Shown here: positions 54,974 to 64,000 of the stretch, in pieces | Layout: each line of letters begins with the position of its first letter | Position numbering within the stretch: position 1 is the first letter of the stretch | Made by a program: the position numbers and the translations under genes | Assembly (NCBI RefSeq): GCF_017163755.1 | Contig: NZ_JAFIWC010000001.1 | Location: forward strand, 310,001-374,000 | Direction: 5' to 3' | Source: Xanthomonas sp. | Lineage (GTDB): Bacteria; Pseudomonadota; Gammaproteobacteria; Xanthomonadales; Xanthomonadaceae | Length of the DNA stretch: 64,000 nucleotides | The notes under the pieces: model-generated | Seen by the model: the letters and a program-made list of their open reading frames with translations, nothing else | Databases searched by the model: none | What the model was told of the DNA's origin: nothing

Positions 54974-55960
54974 TCAGCGCAGCGGATGCGCCTGCACGCC
55001 TTCGTGGGTGATCTTCACCGGCAGGATATGGCCCTGCGCGTCGAAGTACATCCGGTCGATCGACGTCACCCGGTGGTTGCGGTCCGTCTCGCCCAGCGGG
55101 CGACGATGGTAGACGATGTACCAGCTGTCGTCGTCGGGCGCACGGATCACCGAATGGTGGCCGGCGCCGGTGGCGATCGCCGGATCCTGCTGCAGCACCT
55201 TGCCGATGCGCTTGAACGGCCCGGTCGGCGCGTCGGCGATCGCATAGGCGACCGAGTAGTCCGGCCCGCCCCAGCCGCCCTCGGACCACATGTAGTAGTA
55301 GCGGCCATCGCGCTTGAACATCAGCGAGCCCTCCACGTATTCCGGTGCCGGGGTGATCTCCTTGAACGTGGTGCCGTCGGCCATCGGCTCCACGCCGGTG
55401 AAGTCGTCCTTCAGCTTGACGATGTTGGCGTGCTTCCACCCGCCGTAGATCATGTACCAGCTGCCGTCGTCGTCTTCGAACACGAACTGGTCGATCGGCT
55501 GCGCGCCATTGTGGAACTTGTCGATCAGCGGCTTGCCCAGCAGGTCGCGGTACGGGCCCTGCGGCCTGTCGGCCACCGCCACGCCGATCCCGCCGACCTC
55601 GGCATCGCTCTGGATGTCGTTGGCCGAGAAGAAGAAGTAGTACTTGCCGCCCTTGCGCACCACCGACGGTGCCCACAGCGCCTGCTTGGCCCAGGGAATC
55701 GACGGCAGCGACAGCACGTCGGCATGCCGGGTCCAGTGCACCAGGTCCGGCGAAGAGAAGGCATCGAAGCTGGTCTGCTGCGCGTAGGGGCGCGAGGTGG
55801 TCGGATAGATCCAGTAGGTCTGGTCGAACACCACCGCTTCCGGGTCCGCGTACCAGCCGGGGAATACCGGGTTGCCGGAGCGCGCGACCGGCGTGACCGC
55901 GGCCGCCAGCGTCATTGCCGACATCAACGCGATGCCTGCCACCACCATGCCGAATCGCAT
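54974..55960 (-). CDS. Secreted glycoside hydrolase family 43 enzyme
   Basis: A 328-residue secreted five-bladed beta-propeller. A signal peptide (about 1-20) precedes NPVFPGWYADPEAVVFDQTY, where Asp is the catalytic base. WAPSVVRKGGKYYFFFSAND contains the middle-blade region and EYVEGSLMFKRDGRYYYMWS holds the likely acid Glu. GH43 enzymes act on arabinan or xylan side chains, so a plant cell-wall role is expected. It sits between yffB and dapD, an unusual place for an accessory gene. Confidence 0.9.
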   Translation of the reverse strand: MRFGMVVAGIALMSAMTLAAAVTPVARSGNPVFPGWYADPEAVVFDQTYWIYPTTSRPYAQQTSFDAFSSPDLVHWTRHADVLSLPSIPWAKQALWAPSVVRKGGKYYFFFSANDIQSDAEVGGIGVAVADRPQGPYRDLLGKPLIDKFHNGAQPIDQFVFEDDDGSWYMIYGGWKHANIVKLKDDFTGVEPMADGTTFKEITPAPEYVEGSLMFKRDGRYYYMWSEGGWGGPDYSVAYAIADAPTGPFKRIGKVLQQDPAIATGAGHHSVIRAPDDDSWYIVYHRRPLGETDRNHRVTSIDRMYFDAQGHILPVKITHEGVQAHPLR

Positions 55961-56255
55961 CGGACACCTCGAGCGGAAAGTCGTGGTCCGAGTGTAAGAC
56001 GGTTTGGACCGCAATGGCCGCTACCGCGCCGGCGCGGCACTCGTGCACGAAGGCGCGGCACGCAGTCCAAAGCGCATTGATAGGCATTCGCCCCGTCGGC
56101 CAAGTGCGCAGCAGGTAGCACGGCGCACCGTGGCGAAGGGTGACGCGCGGGCAAGCGCCACGCGTCGCCGTGCAGGCGCGAAGGCGCGATGGCGGCGCGT
56201 GGCCGACGGCGCATTCAAGCCTGTCGTCGCGCCCATGGCGACCGTATCGCCGGCA

Positions 56256-57029
56256 TCAATCGGCCGGCACTTCCCTGAGCTGCGCCGATCCGATATGCCA
56301 GCGCAACTGCTCGGCCGAGGCACCGTCCACACCGTTGACGCGGCGCAGGGTGTACGTGCCCTGGAATCGCTGGCGCGCGCCGTCGTCCAGCGTCGCCTCC
56401 ACGGTCACCGGCACCGGCTGGTAGAGCGAACCTGTGCCGGCATCGCCCGGTCCAGGCGTGCCGAGCGTCACCTGGGTCGAGCGCGTGCGCGCGAAGCCGG
56501 CCTTGAACGCGGCGAAGGTCTGGCCGGGGCGCCCGTGCTCGCCCCACTGGCGCCACGCCGTCTCGTAGTCGCGCGCGTTGATCGCCGAATAGTAGCGCTG
56601 CACCACGGCGGCGGCGGCCTGCGCACTGCTGGGCGCCGGGTCGCAGCCCGCCATCGGCGGCCCCTTGCCGTCGAACAGCGCGCAGCTGCGCGCGATCTCG
56701 TCTTCGACCAGCGCGCAGCTGTTGGCGGCGTTGCACGGCGGGTGGGTCGCCGGCGAGACCTCCAGGCAGGTGGCCACGCGCCTGGCCGCGGCGGCGGCGC
56801 CGATCTCGGCCGCGCAGGACAGCGGCGCGCCCGGCGGCGCGTCGGCGGCCGCAACGGCGTCCGGACCGGAGGGCGCTGCCGCGGCCTTTGCCGGTGCGGT
56901 GGACGCAACCACCGCGCTCGGCATGGCGCTGCGTTCGGAAGCGGGCGAAGCCTCGCGATCGGGCGCCGCGTCACAGCCCGACAGCGCGAAAACGGCCGCA
57001 GCCAACCAAGGACCCATCGTCATTCGCAT
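56256..57029 (-). CDS. Lipoprotein of unknown function with NTF2-like C-terminal region
   Basis: A 257-residue lipoprotein with signal MRMTMGPWLAAAVFALSGC (Cys19). An Ala/Ser/Pro-rich linker (20-70) leads to a Cys-rich part with six cysteines (about 72-130, including CLEVSPATHPPCNAANSCAL). The C-terminal 120 residues (AVVQRYYSAINARDYETAWR, then YTLRRVNGVDGASAEQLRWH) resemble NTF2/SnoaL-like domains. Function unknown. It lies upstream of the GH43 gene. Confidence 0.8.
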   Translation of the reverse strand: MRMTMGPWLAAAVFALSGCDAAPDREASPASERSAMPSAVVASTAPAKAAAAPSGPDAVAAADAPPGAPLSCAAEIGAAAAARRVATCLEVSPATHPPCNAANSCALVEDEIARSCALFDGKGPPMAGCDPAPSSAQAAAAVVQRYYSAINARDYETAWRQWGEHGRPGQTFAAFKAGFARTRSTQVTLGTPGPGDAGTGSLYQPVPVTVEATLDDGARQRFQGTYTLRRVNGVDGASAEQLRWHIGSAQLREVPAD

Positions 57030-57288
57030 ATCGTTCTCCTGTCAGCGCGGATGCAGCGGCCATGGGCAGCGCGGACCGGATGCGATGCCGATCCCGGAGA
57101 AACCGGCGGCCCGGTGCGCTGCGCGATGTCGCGGCGCAGGTTATCCGGCGGCCGATGTACGTGCGCTTTGCGGCTCCGTGGCCGGGGGAGAACCGGCCAC
57201 GGAGCCGCGGCTTGTCCGCCAGCGCCGCGATCATGCCGCCGGCGGGGAGCGCGGCCGGATCCGCATCGCAGCGGCCCCGCCCGGCGGC

Positions 57289-58256
<968 letters not shown>

Positions 58257-58257
<1 letters not shown>

Positions 58258-60896
58258 CAGCGGGATTCTCCGGTCTTGGTATCGGGGTCCAGGCAGGCCT
58301 GCAACGCGGCGTGCAGGGCCTGGCGGGCGTCTTCGGGCAACGGCAGGTCGTGCTCGTCGGTGATCTGGAACTGGTCTTCGGCGCGTTCGCCGAACGTGGC
58401 GATGCGCGCGTCGTGCACGCGCAGCTGCTGGCCGCGCAGGATCTGCGCCACGTCGGACAGCAGGCCGGGACGGTCCGGCGCGACCAGGCTCAGGCGGGTG
58501 CGGCGGCCGTCCACCGTCTCGCGGAACTCGATGCGCGGGGCGAAACGGAAATGCCGCAGCTGCCGGGGCACCACCCGGCGCGCCGGGCGCAGCCGGCCCA
58601 GGTCGCCGGCCAGCGCGGCGCGCAGCGCGGCCTCGAGCTGGGCGATGTCGCCGGTGGCGAAGCTGTCGGCGGGCATCACCTCGAACGTATCGAAGATCGC
58701 ATCGTGCGGCGCGTCGAGCACGCGCGCGCGGTGGATGCCGTAGCCGAGCCGGTCCAGGGTCATCACGATCGCCGCGAACAGGCCGTCGCGGTCGGGCGAA
58801 TAGACGAACACCTCCAGCGCATCGTCGTCCGGGGTGACCGGACGCACCTTCACCAGGGTGCCGCCCAGCGCCACTTCCATCAGCGCGCTCGCCTGCCAGG
58901 CCAGCTGCTCGGGACGGAAGCGCAGGAAGCTCTCGTTCGGCATGCCGGCGAACTGGCGATCGATGGTGGCGTCGTCGTGGCCCTGGATGTGCATCAGCGC
59001 GCGCGTGGCCTCGCGCGCCTCCTGCACGCGCTCGGCCGCCGGCACCGGGTTTTCCAGGCCCTCGCGCAGCGCGCGGCGCGCGGCGAAGTACAGGTCGGCC
59101 AGCAGGCGGTCCTTCCATGCGTTCCACAGTTTGGGGCTGGTGCCGGCGATGTCGGCGCAGGTCAGCAGATACAGGTAGTCCAGCCGCTCGCGGTCGCCGA
59201 CCAGGGTGGCGAAGCGGTGGATCACCTCCGGATCGGAGATGTCCTGCTTCTGCGCGGTCACCGACATGCGCAGGTGCTGCTCGACCAGCCACACCACCAG
59301 TTCGGTGTCCTGCGCGCTGAGCGCGTGGGCCGCGCAGAACGCGCGCGCGTCCACCGCGCCGAGTTCTGAATGGTCGCCGCCGCGGCCCTTGGCGATGTCG
59401 TGGAACAGCCCGGCCAGCAGCAGCAGTTCCGGCTTGCGCAGCCGCGGCCACACCTCGTGCGCGATCGAGAAGCGGTCGTCGGCGCGCGCGCTGGCGAACA
59501 CCGCGATGTTCTTCAGCACCATCAGCGTGTGCTGGTCGACGGTGTACACATGGAACAGGTCGAACTGCATGCGCCCGGACACCTGCGCGAAGGCCGGGAT
59601 CCACTGCCCGAGCACGCCCAGCCGCGCCATCCGGGTCAGGATCTGCACCGCGCGCGGGCCGCGCAGCAGGGTCATGAAGCGCTCGCGCGCCAGCGCGCTG
59701 GCGTCCTCGTACGACGGCAGTTGCGACAGCGCTTCGGCCAGCGCGCGCGCGGTCAGCGAATGCAGCCCGCGCACCTCGCCGTGCGCGGCCCAGGTGGCGA
59801 ACAGCGCGAACACCTGCACCGGGTCGGCCTGCGGCCAGCTCTCCGCGTCGGCGGCAAGGTAGCCGCGGCGCAACGAGAAGCCGCCGCCAAGCGGCTGCGG
59901 CTGCGCCTCGCCGTCGAACTGCTCCTCGAAGCGCTGCAGCAGCCGGTCGCTGATGCGCCGGACCATCGCCGCGCTGCGGTAGAAGCGCTGCATCATCTTC
60001 TCCACGCCGAGGTTGTCCGGGTCGTCGGCGTAGCCCAGGCGCTGCGCCAGGGTCTTCTGGTAGTCGAACCGCAGCCGCTCCTCCGGGCGCCCGGCGACCA
60101 GGTGCAGGCCGAAGCGCAACCGCGCCAGCGACTTGCGCTCGCGCGCCAGCGCCTCGGCCTCGTCGTGGCCCAGGTGGCCCAGCCCGACCAGCGCCTCCAG
60201 GTCGCGCACGCCGAACGCGCGCAGCGCCATCCAGCCCAGCGTATGCAGGTCGCGCAGCCCGCCCGGGCCGTCCTTGATGTCCGGCTCAAGATTGTCGGCG
60301 GTGTCGCCGAAGCGCTGGTGGCGGTTGAGCAGTTCCTCGCGCTTGGCCTGGAAGAACTCGCGCGGCGGCCACACCCGCTGCGGCGCGATCGCCGCGGCCA
60401 GCGACGCCCTGGCCGCGGCGTCGGCGAGCAGCGGGCGCGCCTCGATCAGCGCGGTGAGCACGGTCTGGTCGGCGCAGGCCACGGTGCATTCGGCCGCCGA
60501 ACGCACCGCGTGGCTGACCGGCACCCCGGCATCCCACAGCAGCGCGAACAGCCGCGCCAGCGCCTGCTCGTGGGCGCGCTGCGCGGCCGGCTCGCCGAGC
60601 ACCAGCAGGTCGATGTCCGAGCGCGGGAACAGCTCGCCGCGGCCGTAGCCGCCGACCGCGTACAGCGCCAGGCCGGCATCGGCCGGCACGCAGCGCGCCC
60701 AGACGTTCTTGATCAGCTGGTCGACCGCGCGCGCGCGCAGCGCCAGCAGCCGGTCGATGTCGTCGTCCTGGTCGAAGCGCCTGCACAGCTTGGCGTCGGC
60801 GTTGGCCAGCAGCTGCCGGATCGAGGCGACCCAGTCGCCGTCGTCGGCGCTACCGGCCGGCGTGCCGGCGTCGCTGCCGGCCGGCAGCGGGCTCAC
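58257..60896 (-). CDS. glnD: Bifunctional uridylyltransferase/uridylyl-removing enzyme
   Basis: An 879-residue GlnD, the nitrogen sensor that adds UMP to PII when glutamine is low and removes it when glutamine is high. The nucleotidyltransferase site reads [20 protein letters not shown], the HD domain [20 protein letters not shown], and two C-terminal ACT domains ([40 protein letters not shown]) sense glutamine. GTG 60896 overlaps the map stop (GTGA), and this reading frame has no better start nearby. Confidence 0.95.
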
Positions 60897-61669
60897 GGCT
60901 CGCCGAGACCGCCGGGCGACAGGGTCAGCACCTCGACCCCGTCCTCGGTGACCGCGACCATGTGTTCCCACTGCGCCGACAGCTTGCGGTCCTTGGTGAC
61001 CACGGTCCAGCCGTCGGGCAGCACCCGGGTGTGGCGGGCGCCTTCGTTGATCATCGGCTCGATGGTGAAGGTCATGCCCGGCTTGAGCACCAGGCCTTCG
61101 CCGGGGCGTCCGTAGTGCAGCACCTGCGGTTCGTCGTGGTAGACCTTGCCGATGCCGTGGCCGCAGTACTCGCGCACCACGCTGAAACGCTCGCCCTCGG
61201 CGTACTGCTGGATCGCGTGGCCGACGTCGCCCAGGGTGGCGCCGGGACGCACCGCGCGGATGCCGCGCCACATCGCCTCGTAGGTGGCCTCGACCAGGCG
61301 CCGCGCCATCACCGACGGGGTGCCGGCGTAGTACATGCGGCTGGTGTCGCCATGCCAGCCGTCCTTGATCACGGTGACGTCGATGTTGACGATGTCGCCG
61401 TCCTTGAGGACCTTGCTGTCGCTGGGGATGCCGTGGCAGATCACGTTGTTGACCGAGCTGCACACGGTCTTCGGGTAGCCGCGGTAGCCGATGTTGGCCG
61501 GGATCGCCTGCTGCACGTTGACGATATGGTCGTGGCAGATGCGGTCCAGTTCGGCGGTGGTCACGCCGGGTTTCACATGCGGCCCGATGATGTCGAGCAC
61601 CTCGGCGGCCAGCCGGCCGGCGATGCGCATCTTCTCGATGTCCTGGGGGGTTTTCAGATTGACGGTCAT
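60893..61669 (-). CDS. map: Type I methionine aminopeptidase
   Basis: A 258-residue di-metal aminopeptidase that removes the initiator Met. Metal-binding residues are seen in [20 protein letters not shown] (two Asp), [20 protein letters not shown] (His), TFTIEPMIN (Glu) and [15 protein letters not shown]. The start at 61669 gives the conserved [23 protein letters not shown] 61678 is an alternative. It is divergent from rpsB, an arrangement common in gammaproteobacteria, and overlaps glnD. Confidence 0.95.
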   Translation of the reverse strand: MTVNLKTPQDIEKMRIAGRLAAEVLDIIGPHVKPGVTTAELDRICHDHIVNVQQAIPANIGYRGYPKTVCSSVNNVICHGIPSDSKVLKDGDIVNIDVTVIKDGWHGDTSRMYYAGTPSVMARRLVEATYEAMWRGIRAVRPGATLGDVGHAIQQYAEGERFSVVREYCGHGIGKVYHDEPQVLHYGRPGEGLVLKPGMTFTIEPMINEGARHTRVLPDGWTVVTKDRKLSAQWEHMVAVTEDGVEVLTLSPGGLGEP

Positions 61670-61794
61670 GGGAACCATTATCGCCCATACCGCCGCTTGC
61701 TGAACGGGCCGTCGCGGCCGGCGGTTCGTTTCGGCTCAGTTGCCGCCGCCCCGGCTCCCGGCGCGGCGCCCGCGGCCGCTCGCACCGCCGTGCG

Positions 61795-61823
61795 TTGCGC
61801 GGCGGCCCCGTCCGGGCTACACT
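61795..61823 (+). promoter_or_regulatory. Candidate rpsB-tsf promoter
   Basis: TTGCGC (61795-61800), a 17-base spacer, then TACACT (61818-61823). Transcription would start near 61830 and leave a leader of about 230 bases before rpsB. Confidence 0.6.
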
Positions 61824-61829
61824 TCGCCG

Positions 61830-62061
61830 GCTCCGTTGTGCCTCTCGGCCCGACGGATACCGTCCACGCCGGACGCACCGGCGAATTCACACCTGCTGCC
61901 ATCGCCCGTGCCGGGGTGCTCCGCGAGGAGTTCGGACACGTAAGGCCGCAGGGAGGCCCAACCCCGGAATCGTCGTGCGAGCCCGCCAAGGCCCGCACGC
62001 CATGCGCGGACTCCATCTACCACAGCCGCGCACGGCCGGTTCCCCATCAGGAGTCACTGCA
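61830..62061 (+). promoter_or_regulatory. Long rpsB leader, possible S2 autoregulatory RNA
   Basis: About 230 bases of GC-rich leader with several possible hairpins (for example around CCGTGCCGGGGTGCTCCGCG and GAGGAGTTCGGACACG near 61905-61940). In gammaproteobacteria, ribosomal protein S2 represses rpsB-tsf through a structured leader. Position and length fit, but I cannot show the conserved fold. Confidence 0.4.
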
Positions 62062-62862
62062 ATGCCCCAGGTCACCATGCGTCAGATGCTGGAAGCCGGC
62101 GTCCACTTCGGCCACCAGACCCGCTACTGGAACCCCAAGATGGCGCCGTACATCTTCGGCGCGCGCGGCAAGATCCACATCATCAACCTCGAGAAGACGG
62201 TTCCGCTGTTCAACGACGCGATGAACTTCATCTCCAGCGTCGCGCAGAAGCGCGGCACCATCCTGTTCCTGGGCACCAAGCGCAGCGCGCGCGACTCGGT
62301 GAAGGAAGAGGCCGAGCGTTGCGGCCAGCCGTTCATGACCCAGCGCTGGCTGGGCGGCACGCTGACCAACTTCCGTACCGTCAAGCAGTCGGTGGCGCGC
62401 CTGAAGGAGCTGGAAGCGGCCGAGACCGACGGCACCTTCGACAAGCTGGTCAAGCACGAAGTGCTGACCCTGCGCCGCGAGCGCGACAAGCTGGAAGCCT
62501 CGCTGGGCGGCATCAAGGAAATGAACCGCCTGCCGGACGCGCTGTTCGTCATCGACATCGGCCATGAAGACATCGCCATCAAGGAAGCCAAGAAGCTCGG
62601 CATTCCGGTGATCGCGGTGGTCGACACCAACTACAACCCGGAACTGGTGGACTACGCCATCCCGGGCAACGACGACGCCATCCGTGCCGTGCAGCTGTAC
62701 GCCCGCGCCGCCGCCGACGCCGTGCTGGAAGGCAAGGCCGCCGCGCCGAACGCCGCCAGCGTGCGCGAGGAAGAGTTCACCGCCGAGGCCGGCGACGACA
62801 AGGGCCGCGGCCCGCGCAAGAACGGCAAGAAGGCCGAAGAAGCCGCTCCCGCCGCCGAGTAA
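62062..62862 (+). CDS. rpsB: 30S ribosomal protein S2
   Basis: A 266-residue S2 with conserved [40 protein letters not shown] and [21 protein letters not shown]2 joins late in 30S assembly and binds near S1. The C-terminus is charged and Ala/Lys-rich. The start has GGAG 9 bases upstream. It is followed 148 bases later by tsf, as in most bacteria. Confidence 0.98.
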   Translation: MPQVTMRQMLEAGVHFGHQTRYWNPKMAPYIFGARGKIHIINLEKTVPLFNDAMNFISSVAQKRGTILFLGTKRSARDSVKEEAERCGQPFMTQRWLGGTLTNFRTVKQSVARLKELEAAETDGTFDKLVKHEVLTLRRERDKLEASLGGIKEMNRLPDALFVIDIGHEDIAIKEAKKLGIPVIAVVDTNYNPELVDYAIPGNDDAIRAVQLYARAAADAVLEGKAAAPNAASVREEEFTAEAGDDKGRGPRKNGKKAEEAAPAAE

Positions 62863-63010
62863 CCGGCGCGCCATGCGGCGGCGCGATCATGCGCAGCCGC
62901 ATCCCGGCGCGCGCCGCGCGCCCGGGTCCGTGGGCGTCGCAAGCGCCCGCTCCCCAGAATTACCGGCCGGCCGCAGGCCGGCCCTTTCCCACCTTTTGTG
63001 AGGTCACCCC

Positions 63011-63889
<879 letters not shown>

Positions 63890-63912
63890 GCCGGCGCGCC
63901 CGGTGAAAAGAA

Positions 63913-63938
63913 GCCGCGACCTGTCGCGGCTTTTTTTT
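63913..63938 (+). terminator. Intrinsic terminator of rpsB-tsf
   Basis: GCCGCGA/TCGCGGC 7-bp stem, 4-base loop and a run of eight T. The remaining 62 bases of the window hold no recognised feature; the next gene (pyrH in related genomes) would lie beyond. Confidence 0.92.
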
Positions 63939-64000
63939 GCCTGGTGTTAACCTGCACCGGCAGGGACGTATGCTGTCCCAGTTCACACTTTCGCGGAACC

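Overview
The window is about 70% GC and gene-dense. Its conserved genes are arranged as in Lysobacteraceae (Xanthomonadaceae), most like Xanthomonas: an emrR-emrC-emrA-emrB efflux operon as described in Stenotrophomonas, a complete ccmABCDEFGHI set, map-glnD-dapD, rpsB-tsf, an Oar-type TonB receptor beside a LacI regulator, and REP-like palindromes of the 'GTAGGAGCGGCTTCAGCC' type. I see no insertion sequence, integrase, prophage or CRISPR array. This is chromosomal core with a few accessory blocks.

Layout. 1-3.9 kb: the 5' part of rnr (RNase R), then three nearly identical tRNA-Leu(CAG) genes, each with its own promoter and terminator. 4-6.6 kb: a tiny hypothetical gene, an XRE regulator and a tandem-domain SGNH hydrolase. 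7-12.7 kb: the EmrRCAB efflux operon and a divergent AraC-type regulator. 12.8-15.7 kb: parC and a YCII-domain protein. 16-28.3 kb: a carbohydrate-use locus read on the minus strand (LacI regulator, TonB-dependent receptor, GH144-like lipoprotein, ABC sugar importer without its ATPase, and a very large periplasmic glycosidase-like protein). Two matching palindromic operators point to control by the LacI protein. The GH144-like enzyme suggests beta-1,2-glucan as the substrate (inference). 28.5-33 kb: bolA and a YciI-like gene on one side, scpA-scpB-rluB on the other. 33-36.6 kb: a lipoprotein, a secreted protein, and an omega-amidase/aminotransferase pair that fits methionine salvage. 36.8-43.8 kb: the cytochrome c maturation operon. 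44-51.2 kb: a MetX-family acyltransferase (probably serine O-succinyltransferase), a bacterioferritin without the usual haem methionine, a penicillin-acylase-type hydrolase, a beta-helix lipoprotein and a diguanylate cyclase. 51.3-61.7 kb, minus strand: map-glnD-dapD, two accessory genes, yffB-dapE and asnB. 61.7-64 kb: rpsB-tsf with its promoter, long leader and terminator.

The most interesting signal lies between dapE and asnB. A 31-residue reading frame with five Asn codons (four of them the locally rare AAT) is followed by a perfect intrinsic terminator. The end of the frame carries a 14-base copy of the terminator's 3' half, so it can pair with the 5' half instead and block termination. 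This is the full architecture of ribosome-mediated attenuation, here apparently sensing charged tRNA-Asn to control asparagine synthetase. I do not recall a description of it for asnB in this group.

Other points worth a look are paired palindromes built from 7-9 base units, one of them inside the ccm operon; a histone-H1-like tail on DapD; Gly/Arg-rich and Asp/Ala-rich tails on RluB and ScpB; and several genes whose -10-like hexamer sits only 6-8 bases before the start codon, suggesting leaderless mRNAs.
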